Below, one piece after another: positions 54,353-62,724 of a stretch of 64,000 nt of DNA (the stretch's first letter is position 1; every line of letters begins with the position of its first letter). A model generated the notes under the pieces. It made no database searches. It saw only the letters and a program-made list of their open reading frames with translations, and was not told where the DNA came from. The position numbers and the translations under genes are program-made. This stretch comes from an uncultured Oscillospiraceae bacterium. Its GTDB lineage: Bacteria > Bacillota > Clostridia > Oscillospirales > Acutalibacteraceae. The DNA lies in contig URPR01000002.1 in assembly GCA_900549775.1 (NCBI GenBank), positions 44,833 to 108,832 on the forward strand, written 5' to 3'.

Positions 54353-54458
54353 TAAAAATAGTTTTGTGCCAACTTGATTTTTTCCTATGATAATGTATAA
54401 TTTACATGAGATGCTTTATAAAGTTTTAAAGCTTAAAAATAAAAGAAAGGAAAGCATT

Positions 54459-55913
54459 ATGAAAAACAAAACAGTCAGGACACGGTTTGCACCAAGCCCT
54501 ACGGGATTTATGCATATAGGAAATTTGAGAACAGCACTTTTTGAATATTTAATAGCTAAAGCTAACAACGGGACATTTGTACTACGAATAGAAGATACGG
54601 ACAAAGAAAGATTTGTTCCCGGCGCTATTGATGTAATTTATGATACGTTGAAACAAGTTGGCATTGAGCATGATGAAGGTCCGGATGTTGGTGGAGATTA
54701 TGGACCTTACATTCAAAGTGAGAGAAAAAATTGTTATTTAGACTACGCGAAAAAACTTATCGACAATGATAAAGCATATTATTGCTTTTGTACGAAAGAG
54801 AGGCTAGAATCTCTTCACGAGAATGGGAATGAATTTTCTGGTTATGATAGGCATTGTAGAAACCTTACAAAAGCTGAAATAGAAGACTTATTAAATGCCG
54901 GCACACCTTATGTTATAAGGCAGAAAGTACCTACTTCTGGGAAAACGAGTTTTTCAGACTCTGTTTATGGGGAAATAAACGTAAACAACGAGGAAATTGA
55001 AGATCAGATATTGATTAAAACTGATAGTTATCCAACTTACAACTTTGCAAATGTGATAGATGATCATCTTATGAACATAACGCATGTTGTTAGGGGTAGT
55101 GAATATCTTTCTTCTACACCCAAATATAATTTACTGTACGAAGCATTTGACTGGACTCCGCCTGTTTACGTTCATCTACCCCTTATAATGGGCAAAAATC
55201 CTGATGGAACTACTTCCAAACTTTCAAAAAGGCACGGTGCCACTAGCTTTAATGATTTGGTAAATGACGGATATTTACCACAAGCGGTTATAAACTATAT
55301 TGCTCTTTTAGGCTGGTGCCCTAAGGATAACAGAGAAATATTTTCGCTTGAAGACTTAGAAAAAGTTTTTTCTGTTGATGGGATAGTTAAATCGCCTTCT
55401 ATTTTCGATTATGATAAATTAACTTGGTTCAACGGAGAATATATAAGACATTTATCCTTAAAAAAATTTGTGGAAGTGTCAAGACCATATTTCAAAACTG
55501 TGTTGGATGCAGAAAAGTTTGACTTCAACAAAGTGGCATCGATTTTGCAACAAAGGGTCACAAAACTCACTCAAATACCGGATATGGTTAAATTTTTTGC
55601 TAAATTGCCGGAGTATGATAAAGACTTATTTGTGAACAAAAAAAGCAAAACAAATCTAGAAAATGTTCCAGGTATTTTAAGTAAAGCTATTGAAACTTTG
55701 CAAGAGCTTGAAAGTTGGAATCACGATACCATACACGATGCTTTGATAGGTCTTGCGGAAAAGTTGAACTTAAAAAACGGGACGGTTATGTGGCCAGTTA
55801 GAATAGCAGCTTCTGGGATGAGTGTGACACCTGGTGGAGCTATTGAGATTCTTGATATTTTAGGAAAAGGTGAATCTTTAAAAAGACTTGAAATTGGGCT
55901 TAGAAAACTATAA
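54459..55913 (+). CDS. gltX: Glutamyl-tRNA synthetase
   Basis: Class I synthetase: FAPSPTGFMHIGNLRTALF (HIGH motif), a KLSKRHGATSF KMSKS loop, and a C-terminal anticodon-binding domain. 484 aa. I use ATG 54459, after AAAGGAAAG; a further upstream ATG at 54387 has no site and would add a non-family N-terminus. A cysteine pair (YCFCTKERLE) suits the zinc-binding bacterial type. A separate GlnRS gene lies 330 bases downstream. Confidence 0.97.
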   Translation: MKNKTVRTRFAPSPTGFMHIGNLRTALFEYLIAKANNGTFVLRIEDTDKERFVPGAIDVIYDTLKQVGIEHDEGPDVGGDYGPYIQSERKNCYLDYAKKLIDNDKAYYCFCTKERLESLHENGNEFSGYDRHCRNLTKAEIEDLLNAGTPYVIRQKVPTSGKTSFSDSVYGEINVNNEEIEDQILIKTDSYPTYNFANVIDDHLMNITHVVRGSEYLSSTPKYNLLYEAFDWTPPVYVHLPLIMGKNPDGTTSKLSKRHGATSFNDLVNDGYLPQAVINYIALLGWCPKDNREIFSLEDLEKVFSVDGIVKSPSIFDYDKLTWFNGEYIRHLSLKKFVEVSRPYFKTVLDAEKFDFNKVASILQQRVTKLTQIPDMVKFFAKLPEYDKDLFVNKKSKTNLENVPGILSKAIETLQELESWNHDTIHDALIGLAEKLNLKNGTVMWPVRIAASGMSVTPGGAIEILDILGKGESLKRLEIGLRKL

Positions 55914-55956
55914 GGTAATAAAAACTTAATATGGAATTTTTAATGCTAAAACACTA

Positions 55957-56200
55957 TAAATTTTAAAATGAAGTTATTAATAACAAAAATTTACAAACGT
56001 TTTTTAGAGTAAATTTGTTTTAATATGAAACTTTTAAAGTGGTACGTTGTGTAAAATTTCAAAGTAAAATTAATAAGAGCGGAGACTTTGCAAACATTTT
56101 TTGTAAAGAATAATTTACTTTAGCGAAAACCTTTTGAGACTGAGGTATCATAAAATTTTAGAAGTAAATTTATTAAGGGCGTAACATAGTTTCTTTTGCC
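55957..56200. repeat. Three degenerate tandem units between gltX and glnS
   Basis: Related segments start near 55957, 56052 and 56151, about 95-99 bases apart. Each begins with TAAAATTT-like sequence followed by AAGTAAA or AAGTTA and ATTAAT or TTATTAA. The second and third share ATTAATAAGAGCG versus TTTATTAAGGGCG, and the first two share TTTACAAACGTTTTTT versus TTTGCAAACATTTTTT. No gene is seen in this 330-base gap. Confidence 0.5.
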
Positions 56201-56202
56201 AA

Positions 56203-56228
56203 GCTTTTCTTTTCCTTTAAAGAAAAGC
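56203..56228 (+). promoter_or_regulatory. 10-bp hairpin just before the glnS ribosome site
   Basis: GCTTTTCTTT (56203-56212) and AAAGAAAAGC (56219-56228) pair perfectly around TCCTTT, directly before GGAAGGGAG. The stem could affect initiation at glnS. Confidence 0.45.
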
Positions 56229-56245
56229 GGAAGGGAGTTTTATTT

Positions 56246-57949
56246 ATGAGTGAAGAAATGCGGAAAAATGTCCAGGAGAAAGATGACAACAATAATTTTA
56301 TAAAAGACATTATAAAGGAAGATATAGGTCCCGGTGGGGAATATGAAGGTCAAAAAATTCACACGAGATTTCCCCCAGAGCCTAACGGATACCTACACAT
56401 CGGCCATGCGAAGGCTATTTGTGTAGACTTTGGAATGGCCAAAAACTTTGGTGGCGTTTGCAACCTTAGAATGGACGACACAAATCCGTGCAAAGAAGAC
56501 GTTGAGTATGTTGACTCTATAAAAGAAGATGTTAAATGGCTGGGTTTTGACTGGGAAGATAGGTTCTACTTCGCCTCAGATTACTTCGAACAGATGTACA
56601 ATTTTGCAAAAGATTTGATAAAAAAAGGGCTTGCGTATGTTTGCACAATGACCGCGGATGAAATGAAACAAAATAGAGGAGATTTAACAAATCCAGCGGT
56701 TAGTCCAGAAAGAGATAGGCCTATTGCAGAAAGTTTAGAACTCTTTGAAAAAATGAAAAATGGAGAGTTCCCAGATGGCTCTATGACGCTACGCGCTAAA
56801 ATAGATCTTTCTTCTGGAAACTTTAATATGAGAGACCCTGTAATCTACAGGATAAGCCATACGCATCATCACCGTACTGAAGGCAAATGGTGCATTTACC
56901 CAATGTATGACTATGCACATCCTATAGAGGACGCACTTGAAGGAATCACGCATTCTCTTTGTACATTAGAATTTGAAGATCACAGACCGCTTTACAATTG
57001 GGTTGTAAATAACCTTGACTTGCCTTCTAAACCTAAACAAATAGAATTTGCAAGGCTTGGCATAAATCATACCGTTATGAGTAAAAGAAAATTAAAATTG
57101 CTAGTTGACGATGGGATGGTAGCTTCGTGGGACGACCCAAGAATGCCAACTATCAGTGGACTTAGACGTCGCGGATACACTCCAGAATCGATAAGGAATT
57201 TTTGCGACAGAATAGGTGTATCTAAAGTTAATAGCACTGTGGACTATGGCTTTTTAGAGCATTGCCTAAGGGAAGATTTAAACTTAAATGCTAAACGTGT
57301 GATGGCTGTTCTGAAACCGATAAAATTAATTATTACCAATTATCCTGCCGGTCAAACAGAGGAGATATGTATAGAAAATAACCCTAACAAGCCTGAGGAT
57401 GGCGAAAGGATTATTACGTTTTCGAGAGAAGTGTTTATAGAGTCTGATGACTTTATGGCAGAGCCGACAAAAGGATATTTTAGGTTATTTCCAGGAAATG
57501 AAGTTAGACTAAAGAGTGCATATGTAGTAAAATGTGCAGGCTTTAAGCTCAGTGAAAATGGGGACGTAGAGGAAGTCTACGCAGAGTACGATAAGGAAAC
57601 TAAAGGTGGCAACACGCCCGATGGAAGAAAGGTTAAAGGAACTATTCATTGGGTTGATGCAAGCAATTCAGTCGATGCAGAGGTAAGGCTTTATGACAAT
57701 TTGTTTACTGTAGCCGACCCTGAAAGGGCAGAAAATGATTTTACAGAATACGTAAACAAAAATTCTCTTACGGTTTTAAAAAACTGTAAATTAGAAAAAA
57801 GTTTAGAGTTAGCGCAAGTGGGAGATAGATATCAATTCATGCGAATTGGGTATTTCTGTGTTGACAATGTAGATAGCAAAAAAGGACATTTAGTATTTAA
57901 CCGAGCTGTATCTTTGAAAGATAGCTTCAAAAAGGTAAATAAAAAGTAA
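56246..57949 (+). CDS. glnS: Glutaminyl-tRNA synthetase
   Basis: 567 aa. [20 protein letters not shown] (HIGH), [25 protein letters not shown], and the KMSKS form VMSKRKL, followed by the two-part anticodon beta-barrel typical of GlnRS rather than GluRS. GAAGGGAG lies before the ATG. Most Gram-positives lack GlnRS and use the GatCAB route, so this gene together with gltX shows direct Gln-tRNA charging in this lineage. Confidence 0.96.
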   Translation: MSEEMRKNVQEKDDNNNFIKDIIKEDIGPGGEYEGQKIHTRFPPEPNGYLHIGHAKAICVDFGMAKNFGGVCNLRMDDTNPCKEDVEYVDSIKEDVKWLGFDWEDRFYFASDYFEQMYNFAKDLIKKGLAYVCTMTADEMKQNRGDLTNPAVSPERDRPIAESLELFEKMKNGEFPDGSMTLRAKIDLSSGNFNMRDPVIYRISHTHHHRTEGKWCIYPMYDYAHPIEDALEGITHSLCTLEFEDHRPLYNWVVNNLDLPSKPKQIEFARLGINHTVMSKRKLKLLVDDGMVASWDDPRMPTISGLRRRGYTPESIRNFCDRIGVSKVNSTVDYGFLEHCLREDLNLNAKRVMAVLKPIKLIITNYPAGQTEEICIENNPNKPEDGERIITFSREVFIESDDFMAEPTKGYFRLFPGNEVRLKSAYVVKCAGFKLSENGDVEEVYAEYDKETKGGNTPDGRKVKGTIHWVDASNSVDAEVRLYDNLFTVADPERAENDFTEYVNKNSLTVLKNCKLEKSLELAQVGDRYQFMRIGYFCVDNVDSKKGHLVFNRAVSLKDSFKKVNKK

Positions 57950-57964
57950 AATGGGTGGTTTACT

Positions 57965-58927
57965 GTGGGCAAGAAATTTACAGTATCTTTAGCAAACATA
58001 ATGACTAAATTATCTTTGCAAACTTTATTTATGCCGGATGATCCGAGCAAAATTTTAATATCATCAAAGGAAGTTACTAGACCAGGGCTTGAACTTACAG
58101 GCTTTTTTGATTACTTTGATAGTACAAGGCTGTTAGTAATAGGCGATACGGAAGTTGCATTTCTTCTTAAGTTTTCAGAAGATAAAAGATATGAAATAAT
58201 GGACAAGTTGTTCTCTAAAAATCCACCGGCTATTATCGTCACGAAAAATAGGGAACCTTGTCCGGCCATACTGGAAACAGCTAAGAAAAATAATATACCG
58301 GTTCTACGTACATCCGAAGTCACTTCAAGCTTTATAGCAAGGCTGGTTTCTTATATAGGCGTACAACTTGCACCAAGGGTACTTAGACACGGTGTGCTAA
58401 TGGAAATATACGGACAAGGGATTTTCATCACAGGAGACAGCGGAGTAGGAAAAAGTGAAACTGCTGTAGAACTGATAAAAAGAGGTCACAGATTGGTGGC
58501 AGACGATTCTGTTCAGATAAGAAAAGTCAGTGAAACATCTATAGTAGGGTCAGCGCCCAAAAATATACGGCATTTTATTGAACTGCGAGGAATAGGTATT
58601 ATAAATGCAAGAAGTATTTTCGGCATGGGTGCAGTTAAGATGACTAAAGATATAGATTTGGTTGTCAGTCTTGAAAATTGGGATAGCAATAAAGTTTACG
58701 ACCGCATGGGCATAGACAATGAGTATACAAACATTTTAGGAATAGACATTCCGGTTGTTACGATTCCTGTTAAACCGGGAAGGAACTTAGCGGTTATTAT
58801 TGAGGTAGCGGCGATGAATAACCGTCAAAAAATCATGGGGTATAATGCTGCTAAAGAATTGCTAGCTAATTTAGGATTTGACTCTGTAGATAATTTAAAT
58901 GCACTTCAAACTAGATTGGATACTTAA
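57965..58927 (+). CDS. hprK: HPr kinase/phosphorylase
   Basis: 320 aa. Phosphorylates HPr at Ser for carbon catabolite control. HGVLMEIYGQGIFITGDSGVGKSETAVEL holds the catalytic His and Walker A; later ELRGIGIINARSIFG and VPVKPGRN are hallmark. GTG 57965 lies after GGGTGG. It begins 16 bases after glnS. Confidence 0.97.
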   Translation: MGKKFTVSLANIMTKLSLQTLFMPDDPSKILISSKEVTRPGLELTGFFDYFDSTRLLVIGDTEVAFLLKFSEDKRYEIMDKLFSKNPPAIIVTKNREPCPAILETAKKNNIPVLRTSEVTSSFIARLVSYIGVQLAPRVLRHGVLMEIYGQGIFITGDSGVGKSETAVELIKRGHRLVADDSVQIRKVSETSIVGSAPKNIRHFIELRGIGIINARSIFGMGAVKMTKDIDLVVSLENWDSNKVYDRMGIDNEYTNILGIDIPVVTIPVKPGRNLAVIIEVAAMNNRQKIMGYNAAKELLANLGFDSVDNLNALQTRLDT

Positions 58928-58968
58928 TGTATAACTGAAAATTTCATAGGAAAGGAAATTCCCATTAG

Positions 58969-59877
58969 ATGGATTATAAAGAAATTATTGATGGCTTAGA
59001 TGAAATGTCTATTTCAGTTTTGTACAATGAGCCTATGAGTAAACATACGACGTTCAAGATAGGTGGAGATGCGGACGTTTTTTTGACCGTAAATACAGAA
59101 AAGGTTCTGATTGAACTTTTACATAGGCTAAATAAAGAAAACATACCTTTTTATATATTTGGCAATGGCTCAAATGTTTTAGTGCGCGATGAGGGCATAA
59201 GGGGAGTAGTTATAAAGCTTGATGGAGATTTCAAAAAAATAAATTTATCTTCCAAAAATGAAATAAGCTGTGGCTCTGCGGTGACGCTTACAAGGCTTTG
59301 CCTTTATGCGGAAAACAGTGAACTCTCTGGTATAGAGTTTTTATTTGGAATTCCCGGGACTGTTGGTGGCGCTGTTTTTATGAATGCAGGAGCTTATAAT
59401 GGGGAAATTAAAGATGTGCTATCCAGCTGCTCGTATGTCACAAAGGATGGAGAAAAAGTTACTTTGAGTAACGACAAGCTTGACTTTTCATATAGGTATA
59501 GTAGATTTTCAGGCACTGATGATATCATTACAAAAGCTGTATTTAAATTAAAACCAGGTGAAAAGGCTTGTATCAGAGACAGGATGGATGACTTGATGGA
59601 TAAAAGAAGAGAAAAACAACCGTTGGATTATCCAAATGCTGGGAGTGTATTTAAAAGACCTGTGGGGAATTTTGCTGGAGCTTTGATAGAAAAAGCGGGA
59701 CTGCGTGGAAAAAGTATAGGAGGAGCAGCAGTGAGCGAAAAACATTGCGGCTTTATAGTTAATAAAGGCAATGCTACTTGTGAGGACGTTTTGAACTTAA
59801 TAGATCTAATTACGGCGAAGGTTTTTGCCGAAACTGGCATTATTTTAGAAAATGAAGTAAAAGTGATAGGTGGATAA
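58969..59877 (+). CDS. murB: UDP-N-acetylenolpyruvoylglucosamine reductase
   Basis: 302 aa, second committed step of peptidoglycan precursor synthesis. FAD-binding motifs KHTTFKIGGDADVFL, GNGSNVLVRDEGIRGVVIKL and GIPGTVGGAVFMNAGAY are clear; the catalytic serine is in YPNAGSVFKRP and a final glutamate in ILENEVKVIG. AAGGAAA precedes the ATG. rapZ follows closely. Confidence 0.98.
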   Translation: MDYKEIIDGLDEMSISVLYNEPMSKHTTFKIGGDADVFLTVNTEKVLIELLHRLNKENIPFYIFGNGSNVLVRDEGIRGVVIKLDGDFKKINLSSKNEISCGSAVTLTRLCLYAENSELSGIEFLFGIPGTVGGAVFMNAGAYNGEIKDVLSSCSYVTKDGEKVTLSNDKLDFSYRYSRFSGTDDIITKAVFKLKPGEKACIRDRMDDLMDKRREKQPLDYPNAGSVFKRPVGNFAGALIEKAGLRGKSIGGAAVSEKHCGFIVNKGNATCEDVLNLIDLITAKVFAETGIILENEVKVIGG

Positions 59878-59901
59878 TTAACCTTGCAAAGGGGGATACT
59901 T

Positions 59902-60777
59902 TTGGACTTTTTAGTAGTTACGGGGATGTCTGGTGCGGGTAAAACCAGCGCCATGCACTTCTTAGAAGATATAGGGTTTTATTGTGTTGACAATATTCCA
60001 CCTCAGTTAGTGGGTGTATTTTACGATTTATGCAAAAAAAGTGAGGACAAACTTAACAAAAAAGTTGCTGTGGTAACCGATATTAGGAGCGATACCATAT
60101 CCAACAGCTTAAGCGAACCTTTCGAAAAATTGAACAGCAATAACAGCGAATATAAGGTTCTATTTTTAGATTCCAGTGACCAAGCATTGATAAAAAGGTT
60201 TAGAGAAACTCGAAGGCGTCATCCTCTGTTAATGAACTACAGAGGGTCAATATTAAAGGCGATTGAATTTGAGAGAAAGGTATTAAAACCCATAAAAAAT
60301 CACGCAGATTACGTGATAGACACTTCAATTTTATCACTTGCGCAGTTGAAAGAAAGAATATCTGATTTATTTTTAAATAAAAATCAATCCACATTGATTA
60401 TAAACTGCTTGTCGTTTGGTTTTAAGTATGGTGTACCGCTAGAGTCGGACTTGGTTTTTGACGTAAGATGTCTTCCGAATCCTTTTTATGTGGAGAGTTT
60501 AAAGGAACATACGGGTCTTGAAGATGAAGTGAGTGAATATGTTTTAAAGTGGGATAAAACTAAGGGTTTTGTAGAAAGGATGTTTTCACTGGTAGATTAC
60601 ATGATACCGCTTTATTGCAGCGAAGGAAAAAGTCAGCTTGTTATATCCATAGGCTGCATGGGAGGGAAACATCGGTCGGTTGCTATTGCGCAGTTACTGT
60701 GTGAACATTTGAAAGAAAAGAAATTTAATGTATGTGCAAACCATAGAGACATTAACAAGGAAACAAGCAAAAAATAA
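59902..60777 (+). CDS. rapZ: RNase adaptor/nucleotide-binding protein RapZ (YvcJ)
   Basis: 291 aa. P-loop VVTGMSGAGKTSAM at the N-terminus, Walker-B-like LFLDSSD, RFRETRRRHPL and the C-terminal YKWDKTKGFVERMF-like region with GCMGGKHRSVAI, all hallmarks. TTG 59902 follows AAAGGGGG by six bases; an upstream TTG at 59884 would sit before that site. Lies between murB and whiA. The yvcK gene usually placed between rapZ and whiA is missing here. Confidence 0.95.
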   Translation: MDFLVVTGMSGAGKTSAMHFLEDIGFYCVDNIPPQLVGVFYDLCKKSEDKLNKKVAVVTDIRSDTISNSLSEPFEKLNSNNSEYKVLFLDSSDQALIKRFRETRRRHPLLMNYRGSILKAIEFERKVLKPIKNHADYVIDTSILSLAQLKERISDLFLNKNQSTLIINCLSFGFKYGVPLESDLVFDVRCLPNPFYVESLKEHTGLEDEVSEYVLKWDKTKGFVERMFSLVDYMIPLYCSEGKSQLVISIGCMGGKHRSVAIAQLLCEHLKEKKFNVCANHRDINKETSKK

Positions 60778-60819
60778 ATATGTACCGATTAAAGCTAAAC
60801 CTTGAGGAGGCATGTTTAG

Positions 60820-61692
60820 GTGACTTTTTCTTGCAAGGTAAAAGAGGAACTGTGCTATTTAAAAAGCGAAGTGGAAAATGAAGTATGTGAAATTTATGGT
60901 ATCTTAAGTTATGCAAAAATTTTTAGCGAAAGTTCGGAAAACATTTTAAAAACAGAGAATGGCTTATTATGCAACAAAATTTCAGAAATTTTATCGGAGC
61001 GCTTTGGAGTAATAACAGAAACAATATGCCGAAAAAACTTTTCCAGTGATCTGTACATTTTAAATGTGCCTATTAATGAAGACAGGGTCAAAATTTTAAA
61101 AAAGTTTAAAGAACTTGATTACAAAACTTTTAATCAAAAAGCACTGTCACTTTTCTTAAGAGGAATATTTTTAGTTTGCGGCAACTTAGCTGAACCAAGT
61201 TTAGGTTATCACTTGGAGTTTAGTGTGCTAAACGAGGAAAAAGCGGAACATTTGAAAGAAATATTGTCGGGCTTGGACCTAGAATTGCATGTAAATTGTG
61301 TGTATAAAAGAAATCGGTTTGTAGTTTATATGAAATCGTTTGACAATATAATGGATTTTCTGACTTTTATAGGAGCTACTGCAAGTGTTATGGAGCTAGT
61401 GCAAGTGAAGATGCTAAAAGAAGCTAGAAACCAAATAAATAGGACTAATAACTTTGAAACGGCAAATATTAATAAAACTGTAGTGGCAGCTACTGAACAA
61501 ATTCTAGCTATTAAGGAAATTGAAAAAAAAATCGGGCTTAATAGTTTGCCAAGTGAACTAAAAGAACTGGCACTTTTAAGGTTAAAAAATCCGCAAGCGT
61601 CTTTAAAAGAGCTAGGTGAAAGTTTAATGCCAAAGCTTTCAAGGTCAGGTGTAAATCACCGCATGAATAAATTAATACATTTCATAAAATAG
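60820..61692 (+). CDS. whiA: WhiA DNA-binding protein
   Basis: 290 aa. N-terminal LAGLIDADG-like domain (FSCKVKEELCYL, LFLRGIFLVCGNLAEPSLGYHLEF) and C-terminal helix-turn-helix (LKELALLRLKNPQASLKELGESL...SRSGVNHRMNKL). Family members affect division, chromosome segregation or sporulation; the exact role here is inferred. GTG 60820 follows GAGGAGG. Follows rapZ by 43 bases. Confidence 0.95.
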   Translation: MTFSCKVKEELCYLKSEVENEVCEIYGILSYAKIFSESSENILKTENGLLCNKISEILSERFGVITETICRKNFSSDLYILNVPINEDRVKILKKFKELDYKTFNQKALSLFLRGIFLVCGNLAEPSLGYHLEFSVLNEEKAEHLKEILSGLDLELHVNCVYKRNRFVVYMKSFDNIMDFLTFIGATASVMELVQVKMLKEARNQINRTNNFETANINKTVVAATEQILAIKEIEKKIGLNSLPSELKELALLRLKNPQASLKELGESLMPKLSRSGVNHRMNKLIHFIK

Positions 61693-61702
61693 TTTTAAAA
61701 TT

Positions 61703-61740
61703 AACATACCCTGAACAGAATTTTACTTAGGGTTTTTTGT
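61703..61740 (+). terminator. Probable terminator after whiA
   Basis: ACCCT (61708-61712) pairs with AGGGT (61729-61733), followed by TTTTTTG. The stem is short, so confidence is modest. Confidence 0.5.
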
Positions 61741-61842
61741 TTGTAATGGGAAGATATACTGAAGGACTTTTAGCAAATATAATTTTTCTATTTTGTAAAT
61801 ATTTAAAAGAAGATAACATAAGTATTACAGAGGTGAATTTTT

Positions 61843-62568
61843 ATGAAGAAAATTCATAAGGATGTTGCATTTTATTTTCTGATAATATCTGGTTATCTTA
61901 CTTTTTCTGTTTTGCTTGGAAATATATATATGAACGTTTCAAGGAGGGTTTGCGCTAAGCCAGGAAGAGGGTTCGACACAGTAGTGATAGACCCTGGACA
62001 TGGAGGAGAAGACAGCGGAGCGGTATCGGATAGCGGTGTATTTGAAAAAGATATAAATTTAGATATTGCACAGAAGCTAAAAAGTATGTTAGTTTCATCC
62101 GGAGTAAAAGTTATAATGACCAGACAAGAAGATTGTGCAATTTATGATGAAAAAAATACTGAGTCGCTAAGGGGCAAAAAAGTTTCGGATATGAAAAATA
62201 GATTAGAAATAATAAATTCTAACCCTAACAGCATTTTAGTTAGTATTCATCAAAATAAGTTTACAGATAAAAAATATTATGGAACGCAGGTATTTTACTC
62301 GCAAAATAATTCATCTAGCCTTAATTTAGCTGAAAATATAAGAAATTCATTTAAACAGCTTATACAACCGGATAACGAAAGGGAAACTAAACCGGCTGGT
62401 AAAGAAATTTATATTTTACATAATGCTAAAGTGCCGGCAGTGATTGTGGAATGTGGCTTTGTTTCTAATGACGAAGAGTTGAGCAAATTGTTAGACGAAG
62501 ATTATAAACTCAAAGTAGCATTTTCTATTTATTGCGGAATACTTAACAGTTCATTGCTTAAAAATTAA
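61843..62568 (+). CDS. cwlD: Cortex amidase CwlD-type N-acetylmuramoyl-L-alanine amidase
   Basis: 241 aa. N-terminal membrane segment (about 8-28), amidase_3 domain with zinc ligands in VVIDPGHGGEDSGA, the Glu in FEKDINLDIA, SILVSIHQNKF and VIVECGFVSN. The ESLRGKKVSDMKNRLEIIN stretch is typical of CwlD, which makes muramic delta-lactam for spore cortex. AGAGGTG precedes the ATG. No gerD or pdaA lies beside it. Confidence 0.9.
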   Translation: MKKIHKDVAFYFLIISGYLTFSVLLGNIYMNVSRRVCAKPGRGFDTVVIDPGHGGEDSGAVSDSGVFEKDINLDIAQKLKSMLVSSGVKVIMTRQEDCAIYDEKNTESLRGKKVSDMKNRLEIINSNPNSILVSIHQNKFTDKKYYGTQVFYSQNNSSSLNLAENIRNSFKQLIQPDNERETKPAGKEIYILHNAKVPAVIVECGFVSNDEELSKLLDEDYKLKVAFSIYCGILNSSLLKN

Positions 62569-62582
62569 ATAGCTAAGTGAAG

Positions 62583-62630
62583 GGGCGCAGCCCAGCCTAA
62601 ATAAAATTTTATTTAGGCTGGGCTGCGCCC
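62583..62630. repeat. 48-bp perfect palindrome
   Basis: The 24-base left arm (GGGCGCAGCCCAGCCTAAAT then AAAA) is followed by its exact complement. The ends are GC-rich and the centre AT-rich. It lies 14 bases after cwlD. There is no following T-run, but such a hairpin could still stop transcription. A dispersed palindromic repeat is also possible. Confidence 0.8.
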
Positions 62631-62724
62631 GAGTGCTACCTGAAAATTTTCATATACTTGCAAGAAAAAATAATATATTTTAAAATATACAGTACCATGT
62701 CGCAAACAAAAGGAAGTGTTATAT

